Assembly (NCBI RefSeq): GCF_001435955.1
Contig: NZ_AYYT01000003.1
Span: 62,001 to 126,000 of the forward strand
DNA from: Ligilactobacillus salivarius DSM 20555 = ATCC 11741
GTDB taxonomy: Bacteria > Bacillota > Bacilli > Lactobacillales > Lactobacillaceae
DNA: 64,000 bases
Reading direction: 5' to 3'
Under the pieces are notes generated by a model. It did not search any database. It was not told where the DNA came from and was given only the letters and a program-made list of their open reading frames with translations. Both the position numbers and the translations under genes were made by a program. Shown one piece after another: positions 34,812 to 43,256 of this stretch. The stretch's first letter is position 1; each line of letters opens with the position of its first letter.

Positions 34812-35430
34812 AAATAAGATCACGATATAATCCAACAACTTTTCCTAAAATAGTTACATTTTCTAAGATAATAGGATCCATTGTATCATTTTCGGGTTGT
34901 AATCGGTAATATCCATCTTCTTTGAAGAAACGTTTGCAAGTTGCTTCATTCTCTTCAGTCATAGCAATAACTATTTCTCCATTATTTGCAGAAGATTGCT
35001 TACGAACAATAACTTGATCACCATCTAAGATACCAGCGTTTATCATACTCTCGCCACGAATAGATAACATGAAAAGATCATCAGCAGATTCAAAATAAGG
35101 TGGTAGAGGAAAATAATCTCTATTTTCTTCAACTGCTAAAATAGGTTCACCAGCAGTAACAGTACCTACAATGGGAATTTGAGTTTTGTTAGGTAACTCA
35201 TCCAACATTTCTAAGCCTGCTAAAGTAATTTCAATGGCGCGAGGTTTAGTAGGATCGCGTTTAATGAGGCCCTTACTTTCAAGCTTAGAAAGATGTCCAT
35301 GAACGGTTGAAGTAGATGATAAACCAACAGCGTTACAAATTTCACGAACAGTAGGTGGGTAGCCACTATCAGATACATGTGAAAATATATAACGAAGAAT
35401 ATCATGTTGACGTTTCTCTGATTTTGTCAT
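34810..35430 (-). CDS. lexA: SOS repressor LexA
   Basis: 206-residue repressor that is cleaved when RecA filaments form on damaged DNA. The winged helix ([24 protein letters not shown]) is followed by the cleavage site Ala93-Gly94 in VTAGEP and the catalytic dyad Ser127 (RGESMINAG) and Lys165 (EATCKRFF). The ATG at 35430 lies behind GGAG on the minus strand; an in-frame GTG at 35439 is part of that site. A LexA box lies upstream, consistent with autoregulation. Confidence 0.97.
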   Translation of the reverse strand: MTKSEKRQHDILRYIFSHVSDSGYPPTVREICNAVGLSSTSTVHGHLSKLESKGLIKRDPTKPRAIEITLAGLEMLDELPNKTQIPIVGTVTAGEPILAVEENRDYFPLPPYFESADDLFMLSIRGESMINAGILDGDQVIVRKQSSANNGEIVIAMTEENEATCKRFFKEDGYYRLQPENDTMDPIILENVTILGKVVGLYRDLI

Positions 35431-35489
35431 TCTAGACACTCCAATATTAATATAATAACTTGATTATAGCATAGAATTATTAAGAACGT

Positions 35490-35503
35490 CAAACTAACGT
35501 TCG
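35490..35503. promoter_or_regulatory. LexA operator (SOS box)
   Basis: Read on the minus strand this is CGAACGTTAGTTTG, an exact match to the Gram-positive pattern CGAAC-N4-GTTYG. It lies in the gap between divergent lexA and ynzC, so it can control both. Confidence 0.85.
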
Positions 35504-35576
35504 TGTTTATAACTTGTCTTTTTGTAAGCTTTTTGATAATATGTCAAATAGAGTAAATCACAAAGGAGTGAGACGA

Positions 35577-35831
35577 TTGGCTGATAATAAAGGAATTCCA
35601 CAAGAGTTAATAGATAGAATAAATGAACTTTCTAAAAAGAAAAAAGAAGAAGGCCTAACATCTGAAGAGTTAGCAGAACAAAAAGAATTACGAGAAACCT
35701 ATCTTTCTTTATTTAGAGAAAATTTTAGAAGCCATATTGAAATGCTACAAGTATATGATAAAAATGGTAAAGAAGTAACACCTGAAAAGGTAAAAAAGAT
35801 TCAAAGAGAACGTGGTCTAAGAGATGATTAA
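35577..35831 (+). CDS. ynzC: DUF896 family protein (YnzC)
   Basis: 84-residue DUF896 protein of unknown function. In B. subtilis ynzC is part of the LexA-controlled yneA-yneB-ynzC operon beside lexA. The family core IPQELIDRINELSKKKKEEGLTSEEL and FRSHIEMLQVYDKNG is intact. The start is TTG at 35577, since AAAGGAGTG lies 6 bases upstream and earlier in-frame codons lack a binding site. Here the gene still faces lexA across the LexA box, but yneA and yneB are missing. Confidence 0.9.
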   Translation: MADNKGIPQELIDRINELSKKKKEEGLTSEELAEQKELRETYLSLFRENFRSHIEMLQVYDKNGKEVTPEKVKKIQRERGLRDD

Positions 35832-35841
35832 TTTATCTTAG

Positions 35842-35878
35842 TGTAAGCGTTGATAGGTAATATTACAAATGATATAAT
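35842..35878 (+). promoter_or_regulatory. yneF promoter with overlapping cre-like site
   Basis: TTGATA (35850-35855) and an extended TATAAT (35873-35878) are 17 bases apart. TGTAAGCGTTGATA (35842-35855) agrees with the cre consensus TGWAANCGNTNWCA at 13 of 14 positions and covers the -35 box. A TAAGATTAA/TTAATCTTA inverted repeat (35897-35935) lies in the leader. Confidence 0.55.
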
Positions 35879-35957
35879 ATAATAAGCGTTAAAAAGTAAG
35901 ATTAATTTTTTAAATTATTAGATAGGTTAATCTTATTAGAGGAAGGAGAACTTATAG

Positions 35958-36182
35958 ATGAGTACAGGTATTTGGGTGCTTATTGTCATTATTGCTGCTG
36001 TGCTAGGCTTTGTTGGTGGTTTTTTTGCTGCTCGAAAGTACATGGAAGACTATTTAAAGAAGAATCCACCTATTAATGAACAAATGATGCGTACTATGAT
36101 GATTCAAATGGGACAAAAACCATCTGAAAAGAAATTGCATCAAATGATGAATGCAATGAAGAATAATTATGGTAAGAAGTAA
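35958..36182 (+). CDS. YneF family membrane protein (UPF0154)
   Basis: 74-residue protein with one N-terminal membrane helix (about 5-25) and a short Met-rich cytoplasmic part ([28 protein letters not shown]) typical of the YneF/UPF0154 family. The role is unknown. GGAAGGAG lies before the ATG. B. subtilis yneF also lies close to lexA and ynzC, so the order is partly conserved. Confidence 0.93.
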   Translation: MSTGIWVLIVIIAAVLGFVGGFFAARKYMEDYLKKNPPINEQMMRTMMIQMGQKPSEKKLHQMMNAMKNNYGKK

Positions 36183-36264
36183 TTAGTTTTTGAGGGAGTG
36201 AGTAGATGTAAGTCAGTCACTTCCTTATTTATTATTATAATTTAGATTAAGGTGGTATTATTTA

Positions 36265-36855
36265 ATGCAAGTACATAACGTCAATTTAACAATTAGTGCC
36301 GTAAGACCAGAACAATATCCAGATGCTAAATTGCCAGAAGTAGCACTTGCTGGTCGTTCCAATGTTGGAAAGTCTTCATTAATTAACACATTAATTAATA
36401 GAAGAAATTATGCCCGTACGTCAAGTCAACCCGGAAAAACGCAAACGCTGAATTTTTACAATATCGAGGATTTATTATATTTTGTTGATGTACCAGGTTA
36501 CGGATATGCTAAAGTTTCACAAAAAGAAAGAGAAAAATGGGCTAGAATGATAGAAACATATTTTTCTACTCGACAAGAGCTAAAGGGAGCTATCAGTTTA
36601 GTAGATGCTCGCCATGAACCTTCAGAATTAGATTGTCAAATGATAGAATTTTTGCATTATTACAATATACCTGTATTAGTTGTAGGAACGAAAATAGATA
36701 AAATTCCTAAAAGCAAAAGAAATAAAAGTGAAAGTCAAATTAGAAAAAAACTACAATTGACAAAAAATGATAGACTAATTTTATTCTCTGCTGTTGATAA
36801 AACAGGTAAAGATGAAGTTTGGGATTGGATTGAAGATATTACCAAAGTTAATTAA
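36265..36855 (+). CDS. engB: Ribosome biogenesis GTP-binding protein EngB (YsxC)
   Basis: 196-residue TRAFAC GTPase essential for 50S assembly. Motifs: G1 [10 protein letters not shown]2 TSSQPGKT, G3 [10 protein letters not shown]4 GTKIDKI and G5 SAVD. TTAAGGTGG lies before the ATG. It is followed 17 bases later by the MazG-like gene. Confidence 0.97.
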   Translation: MQVHNVNLTISAVRPEQYPDAKLPEVALAGRSNVGKSSLINTLINRRNYARTSSQPGKTQTLNFYNIEDLLYFVDVPGYGYAKVSQKEREKWARMIETYFSTRQELKGAISLVDARHEPSELDCQMIEFLHYYNIPVLVVGTKIDKIPKSKRNKSESQIRKKLQLTKNDRLILFSAVDKTGKDEVWDWIEDITKVN

Positions 36856-36872
36856 TAATTGTGAGGAATATT

Positions 36873-37172
36873 ATGGAATTTAATGAATATCAAGAAGCGG
36901 CTAATCGAACATTATATGGAAATGAGCAAGTTCTTACAAATTGTGCATTAGGATTAGCTGGGGAAACAGGACAAGTTGTTGATTTAGTTAAGGCGTATAC
37001 TTTTAAAGGAAAAGATTTAGATAAAGAAAAATTAGTACATGAACTTGGGGATGTACTTTGGTATTTATCACAAATTGCAGAATGGGCAGATATACCCTTT
37101 GATGAAGTAGCGCAAGAAAACATCGAAACGTTAAATAAACGTTACCCTAATGGATTTAATCCAGCAAATTAA
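36873..37172 (+). CDS. MazG-like nucleotide pyrophosphohydrolase domain protein
   Basis: 99-residue all-helical MazG-fold protein that would hydrolyse nucleoside triphosphates to monophosphates if active. The metal-binding pattern ExxE...ExxD reads E31-T-G-Q34 ... E57-L-G-D60, so the second glutamate is replaced by glutamine. The rest of the core (LGLAGETGQVVDLVK, HELGDVLWYLSQIAE) and the C-terminal RYPNGF are conserved. The ATG at 36873 follows GTGAGG. It may be weakly active or a binding protein. A terminator follows. Confidence 0.82.
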   Translation: MEFNEYQEAANRTLYGNEQVLTNCALGLAGETGQVVDLVKAYTFKGKDLDKEKLVHELGDVLWYLSQIAEWADIPFDEVAQENIETLNKRYPNGFNPAN

Positions 37173-37174
37173 TC

Positions 37175-37213
37175 AAAAGTCATTGTGTTTATGAAACATA
37201 ATGACTTTTTTAT
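37175..37213 (+). terminator. Terminator after the MazG-like gene
   Basis: AAAAGTCATTGTGTTT pairs with AAACATAATGACTTTT around an ATG loop with one bulge position, and a T run follows. Confidence 0.85.
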
Positions 37214-37284
37214 TAAGAAATATTTTTTTAAAGTAGACAACAGGTTGAAACTTTGTCATAATTCTTATGATAGGGGTGTCGAAT

Positions 37285-39090
37285 TTGAAAAAAAAAGTTA
37301 TAAGTCTTTTCAAAAAGAATTGGAAATATTGCTTATTAGTAATATTAGTATTGAGTATAATTTTAGTTATTAAAAATATTAACAAAAGACACTACGATAT
37401 TGAAGATTATAATTCTAATATTCAATTAAAAAATGATGGCTCTATAGGAGTATCGACACGTGTACAATATAATATTCATGGTAAGTATGACTTATTAGTT
37501 ATTCCACAAGCATTACCAAAAGATGTGGATACGATTAATAATGTGGAAGTGTATGAAATTAAAAATAACAAGCAAGTCTTATTAAAAAAAGGGACTAATG
37601 CAGATATATCTAAAGAGGCCAAGATGAATGCTGGTAAATATTTTGTCACTTCTGATTTAGCAGAAACAAATACTAAAGTAAAAGTAAGAATATATCAACC
37701 AGTTGAAAATGAGAGAGTTACATACAAACTAACATATAATGTACCAAATGCGATTATAAATTATGGTAATAGTAATATTTCAGAATTAAATTGGAATATA
37801 CTGAGTAATTGGGGACATAAGTTTAGCAATATTGATATAACATTTGATTTACCTGAAAAAAATCCACAAATTTTACGAGCGTGGGTGAGAGGAACAACCG
37901 ATGGTAAAATAACGACTAGTAAGAAAAATGGAAAAGTGAATTTTAAGTTGAATAGGCTTCCCGAAAATAAGAGTTTACATTTAAGACTAATATGTTCTAA
38001 AGATCTATTTGCTTATAATACTAACAATATGTTTAAAACCCCTATACCAACAGAAAGTAGTATTTCAGGATATGAATACAAAAATAGTGATAAAGTAAAG
38101 AGGGATAGTAGACTAAAATATACTGGAAAGTATATTTCTATAACAATATTATTAATTGTTATGACAATTATGGGAATATTCAGTTGGAGAGTGTTATCTA
38201 AAAATTTAGTTTTATCAAATTATCTTAAGTTTACAAAGTATTCATTTGATATTCCTGATATATCGGTTAAATATGTTAGATCGATTTTATTTCCTAAACG
38301 AAAGCCCAACAGAAATGTTTACGCAGCATATATAGTAGACTTAATAAATAAGGGTGATCTAGTATTAAATCCACTAAGAACTGAAAATTATCAGACTATA
38401 TATGACTACGAATTGCAAGTTAAAGATGAACAGTTTATAGAAAATAATAGATTGAATACATTATTATTTAGTAATCTTACTTCTGACAATAAAATTAAGT
38501 TATCTGAAATAGAAGAAACTGTCAATCTTATGAAGATTTCAGAAGTTACTGAAACTTATAAGCAATGGCAAGGGAAAATTAAAGAAGAAGTGGATAATCT
38601 ATTTAAACTGGAACATAAACGTAATTTAAAAGGTTATTTTACTAAAAAATGGTTAATACTCTGGACACTATTCAATCTAGCAGGAGTAATTTTATTTTTT
38701 ATTGTATCTAAATGGTTAGGGATAATTATAGCTACAATTCTTATTGTTAATGATATAAATTTGATATATATATTTATTAATGTTTATAAATATGAACCTG
38801 AAATATTTATAGAACTGAGAAGATTAAAGATTTTATATCGAAGTTTACGCAATATAGAAAAGCTAGAATTGAATGATGTTGGTGACGAAAATTTTTGGGA
38901 AAAATTATTACCATATGCAATAGCTTTAAATATGGAAGAAAGAACAAATCGAAAACTATATCAGTTATATAGTGAATCAAATGTCTTTATGAAAGATTCC
39001 ATATTATATATGGGGGATTTTGCTGAAAAAATAGGGGAAATTTTTATTAGATTAGATTTAAATAGTGAAACGTTGAATATAAAAAAATAA
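37285..39090 (+). CDS. DUF2207 domain-containing membrane protein
   Basis: 601-residue membrane protein of the DUF2207 family, whose function is unknown. Order: N-terminal membrane helix (about 14-30), a large extracellular beta-rich domain (about 35-265, with the DIEDYNSNIQLKNDGSIGV start typical of the family), a second helix (about 281-301), a cytoplasmic region, two further helices (about 453-500) and a charged C-terminal part with ENFWEKLLPYAIALNM. A TTG start at 37285 is chosen, with GGGGTG 8 bases upstream. A weak terminator follows, then the PgrA-like gene. Confidence 0.8.
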   Translation: MKKKVISLFKKNWKYCLLVILVLSIILVIKNINKRHYDIEDYNSNIQLKNDGSIGVSTRVQYNIHGKYDLLVIPQALPKDVDTINNVEVYEIKNNKQVLLKKGTNADISKEAKMNAGKYFVTSDLAETNTKVKVRIYQPVENERVTYKLTYNVPNAIINYGNSNISELNWNILSNWGHKFSNIDITFDLPEKNPQILRAWVRGTTDGKITTSKKNGKVNFKLNRLPENKSLHLRLICSKDLFAYNTNNMFKTPIPTESSISGYEYKNSDKVKRDSRLKYTGKYISITILLIVMTIMGIFSWRVLSKNLVLSNYLKFTKYSFDIPDISVKYVRSILFPKRKPNRNVYAAYIVDLINKGDLVLNPLRTENYQTIYDYELQVKDEQFIENNRLNTLLFSNLTSDNKIKLSEIEETVNLMKISEVTETYKQWQGKIKEEVDNLFKLEHKRNLKGYFTKKWLILWTLFNLAGVILFFIVSKWLGIIIATILIVNDINLIYIFINVYKYEPEIFIELRRLKILYRSLRNIEKLELNDVGDENFWEKLLPYAIALNMEERTNRKLYQLYSESNVFMKDSILYMGDFAEKIGEIFIRLDLNSETLNIKK

Positions 39091-39097
39091 ACTATAA

Positions 39098-39132
39098 ATA
39101 CTGGTAAATGTGGGAATTTACTGGTATTTTTT
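39098..39132 (+). terminator. Terminator after the DUF2207 gene
   Basis: ATACTGGTAAA (39098-39108) pairs with TTTACTGGTAT (39117-39127) using two G-T pairs, followed by five T. Confidence 0.75.
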
Positions 39133-39247
39133 ATTAAATATTTTAAATATGATAAAAAATTAAAAAGTAACTATATTAAGAGCAATATTTTTATTATAAT
39201 AAGGGTAGTATATTTTAGTTTGCTGGGAAGAAAGAGGCGGATGTGTA

Positions 39248-41401
39248 ATGGACAATAAAGGAATAGTACAGAATGACATAGCAGACGCACAAGATAAGGT
39301 CCAAAAACCTCAACAAAATTTAAAAGATGAAATCAAAAATTTAAACAAAGATATAGTTGAATTCACAGAATTAAAAAATGAAAAAGAGTCTGAGTTAGAC
39401 AACTTATTAAATTTACAAATAACATTACAAAATGAATATGCAAAGTTAGTTAACATAAAAGAAAAAATTTTAAATGAAGGTGAAGAGAGTCAAAAAGAAG
39501 AGTTAGAGAGAAATAAAAAATCTCTAGAAAGAGTAGAGAAATCTTTACACGAGACGGAATTACAGTGGAATAATAACCACAAAAAGTTGATTCAAGCTAA
39601 AGAAGATTTAAATGATGTAAAGGAAGAAGTTAGCAATATCGAAAAAAAGCAAGTTAATGCTAAAGATAGTTCAGAAATAATAAAAAGAGATGTAGAACGT
39701 GCTGATAGAAAAGTAAAGATTTCTTATGAAGATTGGATGCGTAAGAAAAAAGAAATAGAGAGTACAGAAAAAGATATAGCTCGGTGTAAGGATGATATTT
39801 CTAGTAAGAAGAAACAGTTAGAAAAAGAAAAAGATAAGTTACCAACTACGGATGAGTTAGTCAAAGAAGTACAGAAAAAAATAGATAAGAATTTGGAAAA
39901 TATAGATACAGTTCAAAAGCAAAAGGATGAACTACAATCTATATTATCTAAATTAGTAAGTGCAATAGAAAAAGAAAAAAATAAAATAGACTTATTGCCA
40001 CAAATTAGGATACCTAAAGACTACACACAAGTGCTCTTTGAAAATTTTGATTATGGAAAAATTTCTCGTGAAGAAGTAGCAGATATAATATCTCCAGGCC
40101 TAGAACTTAATAATAAGAAGTTGAATTTTTCAGAAATTGATGATAAGAATAAAATTTCAGATGTAACAAAGCTTACACTGCAGGAATTAATAGAAATTTC
40201 AACTTTTGTAGCAAGTTTATTAAATCCATTACGAGAAAAAATGGGAAGTAGGTTAATAGAGGTTACTCCAGATTCTATACAGTTCACACAAGCAGTGGTA
40301 GATAGGTATAATCAGGATAATTGGCAAACTTTTTACAGTCAGAAAAGTAATAAATTAGGTTTAGGACATGATATTGAAGGATTGTCAGATCTGTGGAACC
40401 AAACTCCAAGTGTTTTTGAGGATTATGATAGCAAGGATGAAGAATTGGCTAATGGTGAAGAGTATTTTAATGAATTTAGTGATAATGAAATGACTATGGC
40501 TGATTTAAAGGCTGTGATTTATAGAGTATTAGTTGATTTCCTATTTAATGACACTAAAAATAATTTTGGCCATTTAGAAACGTTACTTGGTTTAAATAAA
40601 AGCAAAGGCTATAGTACACACTATATGGCTGTGGGAATTGATAACAATTTAGCTATTCACTTTGAATTTGCGTATAACAATATAAAAGCTAATGGTTCAT
40701 ATGTCATATCTGATTTTGGAAAGAAAAATATAGAAGCAAAGATCAACGAATTAAAGGCTGAGCAAGCTGGAAACTTAATAAAATTAAGTGATCTTAATAG
40801 TCAATTGGAAAATGAAAATAAGAATAAAATAGCGTTGGAAGAAGAGTTACAAAATGCCCAAAAGGGTCCTGATATGACTGGGATTACGAAATTGGAAGAT
40901 GATTTAAATTCTTTGAATAAAAATATTAGCGTACTACGAGATAGATTAAGAGGGAAAAATAATTTATCAGAATTGGTACGTGAAGAGTGGATAAAGAATA
41001 AAGGGCTTTTAAGAAGAGAAGAAAATAAATTTGAAGCAAGCAAAGCAGCTATCACTGCAACTGAAATTGAATTGAATTCTATTAAAATTGATTTAAGTCA
41101 GAAAGAAAAACAAGTAGAAAAATATAATAAATCAGAGTTAGAAAATAGTGAACAATTGAATATTTTGAAAGTAAACTATGAAACTATTCAAGAAAATATA
41201 CAGACTATATTAGACGATTTAAAAGAATATAATGGAATTGATCAAAAGATTGAAGAATTAAAGGAAAAGCTTATTAATAATGAAAAAGATGTAGCAAAGA
41301 TAACTGCCGTATATAATGATTTAGTTGTTAAAGTTCAATCATATCAAAATGTATTAGAATATAAGGAAAAAGAATTAAGTGATTTACAAAATAATGAATA
41401 G
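39248..41401 (+). CDS. SEC10/PgrA-type surface exclusion domain protein without export or anchor signals
   Basis: 717-residue protein with long coiled coils at both ends (about 20-240 and 500-715) and a central globular domain (about 300-470). The centre shows the PgrA-type pattern: ELIEISTFVASLLNPLREKMG, GHDIEGLSDL, MADLKAVIYRVLVDFLFND and FGHLETLLGL. Members elsewhere are usually secreted and sortase-anchored. Here the N-terminus (MDNKGIVQNDIADAQ) has no signal peptide, the frame closes upstream at a TAG, and the C-terminus (EKELSDLQNNE) has no LPXTG motif or membrane helix. AAGAGGCGGATG lies before the ATG, so it is translated. The assignment rests on pattern recognition; cytoplasmic location is inferred. 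Confidence 0.65.
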   Translation: MDNKGIVQNDIADAQDKVQKPQQNLKDEIKNLNKDIVEFTELKNEKESELDNLLNLQITLQNEYAKLVNIKEKILNEGEESQKEELERNKKSLERVEKSLHETELQWNNNHKKLIQAKEDLNDVKEEVSNIEKKQVNAKDSSEIIKRDVERADRKVKISYEDWMRKKKEIESTEKDIARCKDDISSKKKQLEKEKDKLPTTDELVKEVQKKIDKNLENIDTVQKQKDELQSILSKLVSAIEKEKNKIDLLPQIRIPKDYTQVLFENFDYGKISREEVADIISPGLELNNKKLNFSEIDDKNKISDVTKLTLQELIEISTFVASLLNPLREKMGSRLIEVTPDSIQFTQAVVDRYNQDNWQTFYSQKSNKLGLGHDIEGLSDLWNQTPSVFEDYDSKDEELANGEEYFNEFSDNEMTMADLKAVIYRVLVDFLFNDTKNNFGHLETLLGLNKSKGYSTHYMAVGIDNNLAIHFEFAYNNIKANGSYVISDFGKKNIEAKINELKAEQAGNLIKLSDLNSQLENENKNKIALEEELQNAQKGPDMTGITKLEDDLNSLNKNISVLRDRLRGKNNLSELVREEWIKNKGLLRREENKFEASKAAITATEIELNSIKIDLSQKEKQVEKYNKSELENSEQLNILKVNYETIQENIQTILDDLKEYNGIDQKIEELKEKLINNEKDVAKITAVYNDLVVKVQSYQNVLEYKEKELSDLQNNE

Positions 41402-41548
41402 TCTAACATATGTTAATAGTGTCAAGTTAATTTCCTTAACAAATAATAAAAAAAACTGGAAATAGGTTTGAAAAGATGGTATCATATTAAACGTCGAAGA
41501 TAAAGTTATGTCTTTTTGAAATCTAAAACATGTTTGGAGGTTTAAAAC

Positions 41549-41698
41549 ATGCGTGTAAATATTACTTTAGAATGTACAGAATGTCATGAACAAACATATC
41601 TTACAAGCAAGAATAAACGTAACAATCCTGATCGCATCGAATTGAAAAAATATTGCCCACGTGATCACAAAGTTACTTTACATCGTGAAACAAAATAA
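41549..41698 (+). CDS. rpmG: 50S ribosomal protein L33
   Basis: 49-residue L33 starting [28 protein letters not shown]. The first zinc pair CxxC (CTEC) is present, but the second reads CPRD, so one of four cysteines is lost and zinc binding is doubtful. TTGGAGG lies 8 bases before the ATG. It is a single gene followed by a terminator, as usual for rpmG copies near fau in lactobacilli. Confidence 0.95.
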
Positions 41699-41728
41699 CA
41701 ACAGGAAAAAATCCTGTTGTTTTTTTCT
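41698..41728 (+). terminator. Terminator after rpmG
   Basis: AACAACAGGA pairs with TCCTGTTGTT around an AAAAA loop and a T run follows. Confidence 0.92.
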
Positions 41729-41752
41729 TTATGTACGACATGAGGTGATGCA

Positions 41753-42301
41753 ATGTCAATGAATAAGAAAGAATTTAGAAAAAACCAAATTCAAAAATTA
41801 CAGAAATTAAGTAAAACTTGGGAAAAAAAGTTAGATGAACTAAATCTGTATAAAGAGTTATTTAAAACTACTGAGTGGGAAAAAGCTGATAATGTAGCAA
41901 TTACACTGAGTGAAGATTTTGAGTTAGATACTTTTCCTATAATTTCAACTGCTCAGCAACAAAATAAAAAAGTTTTAGTACCTAAGACTTTGCCAAATAG
42001 AATGATGGAGTTTGTTGAATTAACTCCTGATGTCAAAATAGTAAGAACTAAATTTGGTGTTTTGGAACCTGAAAGTGAGAATTATGTTAATAAAGAAAAT
42101 ATCGATTTAATCATTGTCCCAGGCTTGGCATTTGCTGAAAATGGAGCAAGGTTAGGATTCGGTGGAGGATTTTACGATAAGTATTTAAGTGATTATCGTG
42201 GAAATAAGGTAGCACTTGTTGATAGAAGTAGATATTTCCAAGAACCTCAGTGGGATGTTGATAGTTTTGATATTTACATTACTAATCAAATAAGAATATA
42301 A
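41753..42301 (+). CDS. 5-formyltetrahydrofolate cyclo-ligase
   Basis: 182-residue enzyme that uses ATP to turn 5-formyl-THF into 5,10-methenyl-THF. The family signature GFGGGFYDKYL is complete, preceded by IIVPGLAFAENGARL; the N-terminal KKEFRKNQIQKLQKL helix is typical. GAGGTGATG precedes the ATG at 41753; a second ATG at 41759 is possible. It begins a compact run fau-rhomboid-yqgQ-glcK-rhodanese. Confidence 0.94.
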   Translation: MSMNKKEFRKNQIQKLQKLSKTWEKKLDELNLYKELFKTTEWEKADNVAITLSEDFELDTFPIISTAQQQNKKVLVPKTLPNRMMEFVELTPDVKIVRTKFGVLEPESENYVNKENIDLIIVPGLAFAENGARLGFGGGFYDKYLSDYRGNKVALVDRSRYFQEPQWDVDSFDIYITNQIRI

Positions 42302-42314
42302 AGAGGTGCGGTTT

Positions 42315-42977
42315 ATGTTGCAATATTTAAAAAATAAACCTAGTATCACTTATACGTTAATTATTCTTAATATAGTAATGTATATAGTAATGACATTATT
42401 TGGTGGAACAGAAAATATTGCTAATTTAGTGCGTTTTGGAGCAAAGTATTCCCCTTATATTATCAATGGTCAGTATTGGCGCTTGATAACTCCTATGTTT
42501 ATTCATATAGGATTACAACATTTACTTATCAATATGATAACTTTATATTTTTTAGGAACTTTATTAGAAAATATTTTTGGAAAGACAAGGTTCTTAATAA
42601 TTTATTTGGTAAGTGGAATTTGTGGGAATATAGCAAGTTTTGCATTTAATTTTAGTAGTATTTCTGCAGGTGCTAGTACAGCATTGTTTGGTATGTTCGG
42701 TTCTTTTTTGATGTTGGGAGAATCTTTCAGAAGAAATCCATATTTACAAACTATGTCTCGTCAATTTTTTCTGTTAGTAATATTGAATATATTCTTTGGT
42801 ATGTTTGGAAATTCGGATTTGACAGGACATTTAGGTGGATTAGTAAGTGGTTTTCTTTTAGGTTATGTCGTTGGTGTCCCTAATTTAGGTAGGGTCCCTA
42901 AAGTTAAAAGAATTGTAAGTTTTGTAATTTTACTTTTTATAAATTTGATAATCTTAAATTTTGGTTTTACAAGTTAA
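42315..42977 (+). CDS. Rhomboid family intramembrane serine protease
   Basis: 220-residue membrane protein with six to seven helices. The catalytic serine lies in SAGASTALFGMFGS (GxSx form) and the histidine in LTGHLGGLVSG; the HIGLQHLLINM segment matches the oxyanion and asparagine region. Targets are unknown. The ATG at 42315 follows AAGAGGTG. In B. subtilis the homologue yqgP lies next to yqgQ and glcK, the same order as here. Confidence 0.93.
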   Translation: MLQYLKNKPSITYTLIILNIVMYIVMTLFGGTENIANLVRFGAKYSPYIINGQYWRLITPMFIHIGLQHLLINMITLYFLGTLLENIFGKTRFLIIYLVSGICGNIASFAFNFSSISAGASTALFGMFGSFLMLGESFRRNPYLQTMSRQFFLLVILNIFFGMFGNSDLTGHLGGLVSGFLLGYVVGVPNLGRVPKVKRIVSFVILLFINLIILNFGFTS

Positions 42978-43016
42978 GTACAATTCAAGTATAATTAAAC
43001 GTTGAGGTGATAGAGC

Positions 43017-43256
43017 ATGAAAACGTTATATGATGTACAGCAATTATTAAAAAATTTTGGTATTTTTGTATATGTTGGTAAACGTATGTGGGACATTGAG
43101 TTAATGGCTCTAGAACTTGATCATTTATATAAAGCAGGAGTAATTGACAAGCAAACTTTTTTATCAGCAAAGTTAGTTCTTAATCGAGAACATGGTGTTG
43201 AAGAAAAAAGAGCTAAGTCACCTGTAAAATTTACTATTAAGGAGAATGAGGAATGA
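43017..43256 (+). CDS. YqgQ family protein (DUF910)
   Basis: 79-residue DUF910/YqgQ protein of unknown function. The family core TLYDVQQLLKNFGIFVYVGKRMWDIELMALELDHLY is intact. Its stop overlaps the glcK ATG by four bases (ATGA), so the two are translated together; this pairing is conserved in Firmicutes. Confidence 0.93.
   Translation: MKTLYDVQQLLKNFGIFVYVGKRMWDIELMALELDHLYKAGVIDKQTFLSAKLVLNREHGVEEKRAKSPVKFTIKENEE

Noticed and set aside
41404-41431. TAACATATGTTA palindrome and GTTAA/TTAAC repeat after the PgrA-like gene
   Set aside because: Short A/T-rich palindromes without a T run; could be chance, no known regulator site recognised.
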